A stretch of 5,675 nt of DNA from Bacteroidota bacterium (GTDB lineage Bacteria; Bacteroidota; Bacteroidia; Flavobacteriales; Weeksellaceae). The stretch's first letter is position 1, and each line of letters begins with the position of its first letter. Under the pieces are notes generated by a model that saw only the letters and a program-made list of their open reading frames with translations, had not been told where the DNA came from and made no database searches. Below are positions 1 through 5,306 of this stretch, piece by piece. A program made the translations under genes and the position numbers. The stretch covers positions 1-5,675 of the forward strand of contig JAEZDQ010000122.1 in assembly GCA_023433225.1 (NCBI GenBank). Reading direction: 5' to 3'.

Positions 1-2
1 GT

Positions 3-275
3 ACTGCTATTGCTCCAAGCTTTGGGAGTGTTACAGACGCTTGGGCGGGTGTGCTTCACGAAAGGAGAAAAGAATTGTGCTTTGAAGGTCATAGATACAT
101 TGATCTTAGGAGGTTAGGTGCTTTGGCAAACCAATCTATTGATAGAAATCCAATAGATAATGAGGTAGAAAGCCAAGCAACAACCCTTCCAATTACCGAT
201 CATAGATTTACATTGCCAATTCCTTTTTCTGAATTAAGTGTAAATCCAAACGTTCAACAAAATCCGGGTTATTAA
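3..275 (+). CDS. SusD/RagB-like outer-membrane nutrient-binding lipoprotein, C-terminal end (5' truncated by window)
   Basis: The reading frame is open from the left edge and ends at TAA 273-275, leaving about 90 codons. Two features are characteristic of the SusD/RagB family C-terminus. One is the segment VLHERRKELCFEGHRYIDLR (51-110), part of the helical core in which a conserved 'ERR.EL.fEG.R..DL.R' motif recurs. The other is the extreme C-terminal tail with NPN..QNPGY. Family knowledge: SusD proteins are surface lipoproteins that lie as a lid over a SusC-type TonB-dependent transporter and bind glycans or peptides. The partner susC gene would normally be just upstream, outside the window. 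The GTG at 51 is an internal valine codon, not the start. The substrate cannot be inferred, because no enzyme genes of a utilisation locus follow; the next gene is an unrelated small exported protein behind a terminator. Confidence 0.93.
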   Translation, partial: TAIAPSFGSVTDAWAGVLHERRKELCFEGHRYIDLRRLGALANQSIDRNPIDNEVESQATTLPITDHRFTLPIPFSELSVNPNVQQNPGY

Positions 276-303
276 TAACACCCATAAAAGTTAAATAATT
301 TGG

Positions 304-334
304 AAAGCAGTAGAATTAATTCTACTGCTTTTTT
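304..334 (+). terminator. Rho-independent terminator after the SusD-like gene
   Basis: Two perfectly complementary 14-nt arms (304-317 and 318-331) meet at AATT|AATT. As RNA this gives a stem of about 12 pairs with a small loop, and it runs into a T tract (329-334). It lies 29 nt after the SusD stop codon, so it closes the upstream operon. On the opposite strand the downstream run is only three T residues, so it is probably one-directional. Confidence 0.85.
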
Positions 335-353
335 CTTCTTATAATTATTTGTC

Positions 354-361
354 TATCTTTA
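354..361 (+). promoter_or_regulatory. Possible Bacteroidota -7 box for the 382-1044 gene
   Basis: TATCTTTA matches the Bacteroidota -7 consensus TAnnTTTG at all but the last fixed base. It ends 20 nt before the ATG, close to the spacing of the better boxes in this window. There is no clear TTG about 20 nt upstream, only T-rich terminator sequence, so the call is weak. A gene isolated between two terminators does need its own promoter. Confidence 0.3.
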
Positions 362-381
362 AACCTGATAAAATTAAAAAA

Positions 382-1044
382 ATGAAAAAGATAGGTTTAA
401 CATGTGGAGTGTTATTATGCGCTGTGTCTATATTTTGTCAAGATATAGGTTCAAGTGTAGTTATAGGTCAATCTTCTATGCAAATTAAACAGAAAGCTGA
501 AGAGGATAAAGCTACAGAAGGCACCCCATATTTGAATGATGTAGTTTTCGATGCTGTGATTAAGGGATATGACAACCCAATAAAGTTGAAATATAACGCA
601 TATTTAGATGAAATGGAATTTGAAATTGATGGTACTCGCTATCATCTAAAGAAAGAGGTGTATCCTGAGGTTCAGATTCTCAATAAAAAATATGTATATA
701 CCACCTATAAGGATGGAAAAGAAACTGTTGACGGGTTTTTAGTTGTATTAAGAGAAGCCGAAAATTTAAGTTTTTATAAGAAAGAAAAAATTATTTTAAT
801 TCCTGCAAAAAAAGCTACTACAAGCTACGATACCTCTTCACCGGCCAAATATAAATTGCAGGATCCTATATATTATATTGGATTAAATGGTGACATTGTC
901 GAACTGCCTAAAAATGAGAAAAAATTCGCTCAATTATTTAGGGATAATGAAAAACAAGTTTTAGGTTACATACAATCGAATAAGATTTCATTGAAAACTG
1001 AACAGGACTTGATTAAGTTGTTTAACTATTTAAGCTCATTGTAA
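382..1044 (+). CDS. Exported protein of unknown function (220 aa)
   Basis: The N-terminus (MKKIGLTCGVLLCAVSIFCQD) is a typical signal peptide: two lysines, a hydrophobic stretch at residues 4-18, then a polar residue, with cleavage likely around 19-20. There is no convincing lipobox. The ATG at 382 is preferred over the in-frame TTG at 349, because the earlier start would place 11 charged or polar residues before the signal peptide. The mature part looks like an alternating beta-rich fold with a short helical tail. Noticeable segments are GTPYLND (47-53), YNAYLDEMEF (71-80), FYKKEK (131-136), SSPAKY (152-157) and YYIGLNG (164-170), followed by a lysine-rich C-terminal helix pair. From memory, proteins with this segment order recur widely in Flavobacteriia without an assigned function. 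The gene has terminators on both sides and is AT-rich (about 30% GC in hand-counted lines), so it is probably monocistronic and not part of the SusD operon. I assign no biochemical role. Confidence 0.85.
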   Translation: MKKIGLTCGVLLCAVSIFCQDIGSSVVIGQSSMQIKQKAEEDKATEGTPYLNDVVFDAVIKGYDNPIKLKYNAYLDEMEFEIDGTRYHLKKEVYPEVQILNKKYVYTTYKDGKETVDGFLVVLREAENLSFYKKEKIILIPAKKATTSYDTSSPAKYKLQDPIYYIGLNGDIVELPKNEKKFAQLFRDNEKQVLGYIQSNKISLKTEQDLIKLFNYLSSL

Positions 1045-1063
1045 GCTATTATATATTAGGCTC

Positions 1064-1088
1064 AACCACTCCCCGGAGTGGGTTTTTT
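1064..1088 (+). terminator. Rho-independent terminator after the exported-protein gene
   Basis: CCACTCC (1066-1072) pairs with GGAGTGG (1075-1081). With the innermost pair opened, the loop is a plausible tetraloop. AA (1064-1065) can add two pairs across one bulged G at 1082. Six T residues follow (1083-1088). It starts 19 nt after the stop codon of the upstream gene. Confidence 0.85.
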
Positions 1089-1115
1089 GTTTCCGTTAAA
1101 TTTGATTTAACTTTG
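1086..1115 (+). promoter_or_regulatory. Bacteroidota-type promoter of the porin gene
   Basis: TTTG (1086-1089), an 18-nt spacer and TAACTTTG (1108-1115) match the Bacteroidota primary sigma consensus TTG...TAnnTTTG closely, with every fixed base of the -7 box present. Transcription would begin around 1120, giving a leader of about 15 nt. No Shine-Dalgarno-like purine run precedes the ATG at 1135, as is usual in this phylum. The -33 element lies in the T tract of the preceding terminator, so the two signals share bases. Confidence 0.75.
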
Positions 1116-1134
1116 CCCCGATCAAAGTCATTTT

Positions 1135-3099
1135 ATGAAACAGCTGTTTGGGCTTTTCTTTCTTTCCCTTTTTCTCGTGGCTCAAGCCCAGATTGTCCCC
1201 AATAACGGCGACCCTCAGTCCATTCAAGATTCCTTGAACGATTTCAGCAAAAGGGAAGCCGCCAATGACAGCTTACAGGTTCACCATCCTACTATCAATG
1301 ATTATAAATTCTGGACAGAACGCAACCCCAGTCCGGTCATCATAGACACTGCTCTGACCATTGAAAGTTTGTATCAACAGAACTTTACCCAAAAAGACGT
1401 TTTCGGGAAGATGTTCTTCCCCAATTTCGGGCAGACATTTAACCCCTTGGAATTTGAAGAATCGCATTCGCGGATTCATTTGCTTCCTACAGGGAAATCC
1501 TTCAATTACCTTTTCCCCGAGGACATTAAATATTACGATGTAAAAACCCCTACTACCGAATTTATTTATGAGAATGGTGTGCGTGAAGGCCAATACCTCT
1601 CCACGACTTTTACGCATAATTTAACCCCGGCATTGAATTATTCCGTGCGTTACCGCGGCCTGCGCTCTGTCGGACGCTACCAAAATAGTCTGGCGGCTAA
1701 CAATGCTTTTTTAGCGACGGTCAGTTACCAGTCCAAAAATGACCGGTTCAAACTATGGACGCATTTCATTTCTCAAAATATAGACAATGAGGAAAACGGT
1801 GGCATTCAGGATTTGAATCAATTTATTAACGATGACAGCCTCAGAACCACCAATCGGCAGAATATTCTGGTGAACTTGGACTATACCGATACCGAATTCG
1901 ACTCCAGAAGATTCCATCTGGGAGCCGGTTACAGGCTTTTTAAATTATCCGGGCAAGATTCTACAGCGGCACCGTTGCGCATTAAAAATATATTTACCTA
2001 CGAAAAACAAAAATACCTGCACAAAGAAAACCAGGCAGAAGATTATTACCAAAGTGCCGTTTTCGCAGATCACGGCCGGCGGAATTTGAAGAGTTTCGAA
2101 ACCCTGCAAAATACTTCTACCCTAGAATTCACTTGGGGCGAACGCCTGTTGCTGGAAGCGGGTTTCCGGTATGAAAACCTGCAGCTTTATTCACCTCGTG
2201 AACTGTCGCAGGGGCTTGTCAATGTCCCGAAGGGAATCGAAGATCAATTGATAGGCGCCGTGACGAAATTGTATTTTGACTGGAATGATAAAATTAATTT
2301 GAATGCGGATGCCGAATTCAAATCCGGTGAATTTTTCAAAAGCCAATACCATGTCAATGCTGTTCTGGATATACAACTTATTGAAGGTTATCATATCCTT
2401 GGAGGTATTTTGGCGCAATCTGCTTACCCTTCTTTAAATTTGATTTACCACCAGAGCTTTTACAAAGATTTTAATTATTACAATCCGGGGTTCGAAAATA
2501 CAAATACCCAAAAACTATTCGGGAAAATTGATTTGGCAAAACTCAATACCGATGTGGAAGCGACGATTTACAATGTCAACCAATATGTTTATGTAAGTTC
2601 GGACTTCAGACCGCGACAGCTAGATGGCAATATTTCCCTCTTTCAACTCAAGGGAAATAATCTATTGACCTATAAGAAATTCAATTTGAGGACTACGGTT
2701 CAATACCAAAAAGTTACCCAAAACGAAGCATTCATGCCGCTGCCGGACTTGATTGTGCGCGCTTCGCTCTATTGGCAAAGTATGGTTTTTGATAACAAGG
2801 CTGAAGTCCAGATCGGGTTCAACGCCAATTATTTCACCGAATTCGAATCCAGGGAATTCTTTCCGGTGACCAATGAATTCATGTTGCAGCGCACAGACCC
2901 CGATTTTGGAGTCCAGAAAATCGGCGGATTTCCCATGCTCGACTTTTTCCTCAACATTAAAGTGGACCGCATGCGCATTTACCTGCGCGCAGACCATTTC
3001 AATACATTCTGGGGAGAAAACAATTATTACAGCGCACCTCATACACCATTTAGAGATTTTAAAATTCAGATGGGCGTGAAATGGTATTTGTTTACGTAA
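1135..3099 (+). CDS. Putative outer-membrane beta-barrel porin (Porin_10-like, 654 aa)
   Basis: Residues 1-18 form a signal peptide ending AQA, with Q19 following. A polar linker of about 30-40 residues comes next, then segments that I recognise from the flavobacterial 'putative porin' family: PTINDYKFW (52-60), QKDVFGKMFFPNFGQTFNPL (86-105), EDIKYYDVKTPT (129-140), RYRGLRSVGRYQN (172-184) and EENGGI (219-224). The rest shows many amphipathic strands with alternating aromatic and polar residues, and the chain ends with a final strand, MGVKWYLFT. This is what an outer-membrane barrel exported by signal peptidase and inserted by BAM should look like. The length fits the family. The transported solute is unknown. 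No plug domain or TonB box is evident, so it is unlikely to be a SusC-type receptor. GC is near 45%, clearly above the flanking genes at 382-1044 and 3160-3579. From memory, this porin often lies close to the ATP synthase genes in Flavobacteriia, which agrees with the layout here. Confidence 0.87.
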   Translation: MKQLFGLFFLSLFLVAQAQIVPNNGDPQSIQDSLNDFSKREAANDSLQVHHPTINDYKFWTERNPSPVIIDTALTIESLYQQNFTQKDVFGKMFFPNFGQTFNPLEFEESHSRIHLLPTGKSFNYLFPEDIKYYDVKTPTTEFIYENGVREGQYLSTTFTHNLTPALNYSVRYRGLRSVGRYQNSLAANNAFLATVSYQSKNDRFKLWTHFISQNIDNEENGGIQDLNQFINDDSLRTTNRQNILVNLDYTDTEFDSRRFHLGAGYRLFKLSGQDSTAAPLRIKNIFTYEKQKYLHKENQAEDYYQSAVFADHGRRNLKSFETLQNTSTLEFTWGERLLLEAGFRYENLQLYSPRELSQGLVNVPKGIEDQLIGAVTKLYFDWNDKINLNADAEFKSGEFFKSQYHVNAVLDIQLIEGYHILGGILAQSAYPSLNLIYHQSFYKDFNYYNPGFENTNTQKLFGKIDLAKLNTDVEATIYNVNQYVYVSSDFRPRQLDGNISLFQLKGNNLLTYKKFNLRTTVQYQKVTQNEAFMPLPDLIVRASLYWQSMVFDNKAEVQIGFNANYFTEFESREFFPVTNEFMLQRTDPDFGVQKIGGFPMLDFFLNIKVDRMRIYLRADHFNTFWGENNYYSAPHTPFRDFKIQMGVKWYLFT

Positions 3100-3110
3100 A
3101 CTAATTATTC

Positions 3111-3141
3111 TTGTCAAACAGACAAATGATGAATATATTCG
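3111..3141 (+). promoter_or_regulatory. Probable promoter of the small membrane-anchored protein gene
   Basis: TTG (3111-3113), a 20-nt spacer and TATATTCG (3134-3141) fit TTG-N19/20-TAnnTTTG with one mismatch (C for T). The -7-like box ends 18 nt before the ATG at 3160. A small inverted repeat, TTGTC-AAACA-GACAA (3111-3125), overlaps the -33 element. It lacks a T tract, so it is not a terminator, and could be an operator or chance. No terminator is visible after the porin stop codon, so some read-through from the porin is possible. Confidence 0.5.
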
Positions 3142-3159
3142 GTTACAAAACTAAAAGTA

Positions 3160-3579
3160 ATGAAACTTAAACAAGCATCTATTCTTACAATAATTACTGT
3201 AGGCTTATGCGTTTTAATCCTTTTCTGGCGGTATTGTTCTATATTAAAAAAAGAAGAAGTTATATTGACAATATACAACCAGACTTCTAAGCAAATAGAT
3301 TCTATTCAAATTAATCTTGCTTTTTCAACTGACACTTTTGTGATTAACGAGCCTTTATTATCTAAAAAGAATAAAACTTATAGTATTGACGATTCAAAAC
3401 AAAATATTCAATCAGGTGTAGGGAGTCCGAATTTTTTTAAATATTATATTTCAGGAAAAGAGTTTCAAGGTAATTGGGGATTAGTAGATGGCTGGCTGAG
3501 TGTGCAACAAGACACTATTTATATTTTTAATGGTGGATGGAGCAGTGTGAATGATTCGACGAAACTATGCAGTAAATAA
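3160..3579 (+). CDS. Small membrane-anchored protein of unknown function (139 aa)
   Basis: I do not recognise this gene. The N-terminus has two lysines followed by one hydrophobic segment at residues 8-25, then R-Y-C and a lysine cluster. This suggests an uncleaved membrane anchor with the remainder on the periplasmic side, though a cleavable signal cannot be excluded. C26 is not in a proper lipobox. The soluble part (about 32-139) looks beta-rich (VILTIYN, IDSIQINLAF, TIYIFNGGW), and its C-terminal half is rich in glycine and tryptophan. The ATG at 3160 is chosen because it gives the clean lysine-plus-hydrophobic N-terminus and sits at the usual distance from a promoter-like box. GC is only about 25-30% in hand-counted lines, far below the porin before it and dusB after it. 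That hints at recent acquisition or a lineage-specific orphan. It ends 50 nt from the convergent dusB stop. Confidence 0.72.
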   Translation: MKLKQASILTIITVGLCVLILFWRYCSILKKEEVILTIYNQTSKQIDSIQINLAFSTDTFVINEPLLSKKNKTYSIDDSKQNIQSGVGSPNFFKYYISGKEFQGNWGLVDGWLSVQQDTIYIFNGGWSSVNDSTKLCSK

Positions 3580-3629
3580 ATACACAAGCCAATCTGTGAA
3601 CCTGAAGAACAATGCCGATTAGAAATTGA

Positions 3630-4616
3630 TTAAATCTCCAAATTCTCAAATTGTCCCACTTCATCGAGGATTTCCATCAGTTCATTCAAATCATCGGAAG
3701 TCACCAATCGCTGACGATAAGGTTTAAAATGCGGAATCCCTTTGAAATAATTGGTATAATGCATCCGGGTTTCCAGAATTCCGGTTCGTTCGCCTTTCCA
3801 TTCTACCGCCCACGTCAAGTGTTGTTTGGCGGCTTCCGCCCTTTCTGCCAAAGTCGGTTCCGCTAAGGTTTCTCCGGTTTTTACAAAATGTTTGATTTGG
3901 TTGAAAATCCAAGGATTCCCGATGGCCGCCCGGCCGATCATCACACCGTCCACACCGTATTTGGTTTTGTAATCTAATGCTTTTTGGGGCGAATCAATGT
4001 CACCGTTCCCAAAAATCGGAATTTCGATGTTCGGATTTGCTTTTACTTTTGCGATTTCGGTCCAGTCCGCTTCCCCCTTGTACATCTGCGAACGTGTCCG
4101 CCCGTGAATGGCAAGTGCTTTGATTCCGGTTTCTTGTAAACGTTCCGCCACTTCCTGGATGTTGATGGAATCATAATCCCAACCCAAACGGGTTTTCACG
4201 GTAACCGGTAAATTTGTGCTGTCAACCACAGCTTTGGTCAGCCTCACCATCAAATCAATGTCTTTCAAAACCCCGGCACCGGCACCTTTGCAAACCACTT
4301 TCTTTACCGGGCACCCAAAATTGATGTCCACCAAATCAGGCTGGACGGTTTCGACAATTTTGGCCGACAGCGCCATGGCTTCTTCGTCACCGCCAAAAAT
4401 CTGAATGCCGACCGGGCGTTCGTAATCAAAAATATCAAGCTTTTTCTTGCTTTTGATGGCATCTCGGATGAGCCCTTCGGAGGAAATAAATTCGGAATAC
4501 ATCAAATCCGCGCCGTGCATTTTGCACAAACGGCGGAACGGCGGGTCGCTCACATCTTCCATAGGAGCCAGCAAAAGAGGGAAGTCCGGTAATTCTATGT
4601 TTCCTATCTTTACCAA
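3630..4616 (-). CDS. dusB: tRNA-dihydrouridine synthase, DusB type (328 aa)
   Basis: This cytosolic FMN enzyme reduces specific uridines in tRNA to dihydrouridine using NAD(P)H. The N-terminal TIM barrel shows the FMN-site motif LAPMEDVSDPPFR (16-28), then DINFGCPVKKV (97-107) with N99 and the catalytic acid C102. Also present are VKTRLGW (140-146) with FMN-contacting K141, IHGRTR (170-175) with H171, GNGDI (203-207) and the phosphate-binding GVMIGRAAIGNPW (223-235). The C-terminal helical tRNA-binding domain starts near 240 and includes ETRMHYTNYFKGI. All key residues are present and the length is normal for DusB. The start is TTG (4616-4614): an in-frame TAA lies at 4637-4635, no ATG or GTG lies between, and the next methionine (M19) is inside the FMN motif. 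Its stop faces the stop of the 3160-3579 gene, and its start is 30 nt from the divergent atp genes. The assignment to DusB over other Dus subfamilies rests on motif resemblance. Confidence 0.95.
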   Translation of the reverse strand: MVKIGNIELPDFPLLLAPMEDVSDPPFRRLCKMHGADLMYSEFISSEGLIRDAIKSKKKLDIFDYERPVGIQIFGGDEEAMALSAKIVETVQPDLVDINFGCPVKKVVCKGAGAGVLKDIDLMVRLTKAVVDSTNLPVTVKTRLGWDYDSINIQEVAERLQETGIKALAIHGRTRSQMYKGEADWTEIAKVKANPNIEIPIFGNGDIDSPQKALDYKTKYGVDGVMIGRAAIGNPWIFNQIKHFVKTGETLAEPTLAERAEAAKQHLTWAVEWKGERTGILETRMHYTNYFKGIPHFKPYRQRLVTSDDLNELMEILDEVGQFENLEI

Positions 4617-4621
4617 ATCAA

Positions 4622-4629
4622 AATTTTTG
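4622..4629 (+). promoter_or_regulatory. Possible -7 box for the atpZ/atpI-like gene
   Basis: AATTTTTG matches TAnnTTTG except at the first base and ends 17 nt before the ATG at 4647. It abuts the minus-strand dusB box head-on at 4629/4630. Any -33 element would lie inside the dusB coding sequence near 4600, where only a TTT is seen. An alternative one-mismatch box, TATCTTTA (4605-4612), lies further upstream. Confidence 0.35.
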
Positions 4630-4637
4630 CAAAGTTA
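4630..4637 (-). promoter_or_regulatory. -7 box for dusB (minus strand)
   Basis: Read on the minus strand, 4637-4630 is TAACTTTG, a full match to TAnnTTTG and identical to the porin -7 box. A transcript would start around 4624-4625, only about 8-9 nt before the TTG start codon, so dusB mRNA would be nearly leaderless. The -33 region 19 nt upstream is T-rich without a clear TTG. The first three bases, TAA, are also the in-frame stop that limits the dusB reading frame. Confidence 0.55.
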
Positions 4638-4646
4638 CAAATTCCT

Positions 4647-4871
4647 ATGCCACCAGAAAAAAACAAAAATTCGTTTAATAAATACCTGCAGCTTACCAGC
4701 ATTGCTTTTCAGATGATGGCCATTATGTTTTTTTTCATTTGGTTGGGTCAGAAAGCAGATGAGAAATGGAATGCTTCCGAAACAAATTATTACACTTTAT
4801 TGGGGAATTTGGTGGGATTAGGCGTTTCTTTGTACACCATTTTGCAACAGCTCAAGCGAATCAACAAATGA
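4647..4871 (+). CDS. AtpZ/AtpI-family protein (74 aa)
   Basis: This small inner-membrane protein has two helices, roughly residues 14-34 and 48-67, joined by a short charged loop (GQKADEKWNASE), and a basic C-terminus (LKRINK). Size, two-helix hairpin and position at the front of an ATP synthase locus match the AtpZ/AtpI (ATPase_gene1) family. Family knowledge: AtpI-type proteins assist c-ring assembly in some bacteria, and AtpI/AtpZ have been linked to Mg2+/Ca2+ handling in alkaliphilic Bacillus. Neither role can be shown from this sequence. The ATG at 4647 gives a polar, lysine-containing N-terminus of the usual length. Its TGA overlaps the next ATG (ATGA at 4868-4871), indicating translational coupling. 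It is divergent from dusB, with 30 nt between start codons. Confidence 0.87.
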   Translation: MPPEKNKNSFNKYLQLTSIAFQMMAIMFFFIWLGQKADEKWNASETNYYTLLGNLVGLGVSLYTILQQLKRINK

Positions 4872-5236
4872 AAGATTTCAAGAAAGCGTTTGGTTACATA
4901 TTTTTCTTTCTGGTCTGTATCGGCTTACATTTCCTGATCCTCCGTTTCGGATTAAATTCAGAGACAGACTTCTCACTTGTGTATATTTTTACCGGTTTGG
5001 TCTGTGCGCTGACGCTCATTTTGATTGCTGAATTGAATGCGTTTTTTCATAAATATTTGGGTTTTTTGTTCATCGGAATCATCGCCGTGAAACTGGTGGC
5101 GGCCAAGGTATTCATGGACAATTCCCTTGATTTGGATAACGGGCAGTTGAAGTTTGGTTTCATTATTTTGTATCTGATTAGTTTAGTTTTAATTACACTT
5201 TTCACTGCCAAACTTTTGCTTCATCCTGAAAAATGA
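4868..5236 (+). CDS. Four-helix inner-membrane protein of the ATP synthase locus (122 aa)
   Basis: The protein is almost entirely hydrophobic, with four predicted membrane spans near residues 8-26, 35-55, 63-82 and 95-118. It has a lysine-rich N-terminus and a short polar C-terminus (HPEK). The frame stays open upstream to 4766, but the ATG at 4868 is chosen because it overlaps the preceding stop by 4 nt and gives a clean MKDFKK N-terminus; an earlier start would overlap the atpZ/atpI-like gene by about 100 nt. Position between an AtpZ/AtpI-like gene and atpB, four helices and length all resemble proteins from the AtpI slot of other ATP synthase operons (UncI/AtpI-like). From memory, a flavobacterial family of unknown function (possibly DUF6168) occupies this place. 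A role in assembly or stability of the Fo sector is inference only. E55 in span 2 and K75 and K80 in span 3 are charged residues inside or at the edge of the membrane. Confidence 0.83.
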   Translation: MKDFKKAFGYIFFFLVCIGLHFLILRFGLNSETDFSLVYIFTGLVCALTLILIAELNAFFHKYLGFLFIGIIAVKLVAAKVFMDNSLDLDNGQLKFGFIILYLISLVLITLFTAKLLLHPEK

Positions 5237-5279
5237 TAAAAAGCAGAAAATAAGGTTTCCTTTTTAAAGAAATAACGCT

Positions 5280-5287
5280 TACTTTTG
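5280..5287 (+). promoter_or_regulatory. -7 promoter box upstream of atpB
   Basis: TACTTTTG matches TAnnTTTG fully and ends 19 nt before the atpB ATG, the same geometry as the porin promoter. About 19 nt upstream the -33 region reads GGTTTCC, so the TTG element is poor. It implies that atpB can be transcribed separately from the two small genes before it. The 70-nt gap (5237-5306) contrasts with the tight ATGA coupling of those two. Confidence 0.6.
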
Positions 5288-5306
5288 CACCTCAAAATTG
5301 AGTTAA

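Noticed and set aside
349..381. In-frame TTG at 349 as an earlier start of the exported-protein gene
   Set aside because: It would add 11 polar/charged residues before an ideal signal peptide and begin upstream of the putative -7 box; the ATG at 382 explains the N-terminus better.
1273..1617. Minus-strand open frame of 114 codons inside the porin gene
   Set aside because: It is fully contained in a strong, family-recognisable CDS, and its translation shows no domain or signal features. The same applies to the minus-strand frames at 2191-2418 and 2662-3117.
3111..3125. Hairpin TTGTC-AAACA-GACAA after the porin as a terminator
   Set aside because: The stem is only 5 pairs and no T tract follows; it overlaps a promoter-like element instead.
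3580..3629. Bidirectional terminator between the convergent 3160-3579 gene and dusB
   Set aside because: The 50-nt gap was read on both strands and shows no stem longer than about 4 pairs and no T tract.
3651..4404. Plus-strand and alternative minus-strand frames within dusB (3651-3866, 3724-3912, 4216-4404)
   Set aside because: They are out-of-frame shadows of an intact, motif-complete enzyme gene.
4766..4867. Upstream ATG at 4766 as the start of the four-helix protein
   Set aside because: It would overlap the AtpZ/AtpI-like gene by about 100 nt and add a non-hydrophobic, histidine-rich stretch; the ATGA overlap at 4868 is the typical coupled start.
5244..5267. AAGG-TTT-CCTT hairpin with flanking A and T runs as a terminator after the four-helix gene
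   Set aside because: The GC part is two pairs and the rest is A-U; too weak to call, and read-through into atpB would be expected in an ATP synthase locus.
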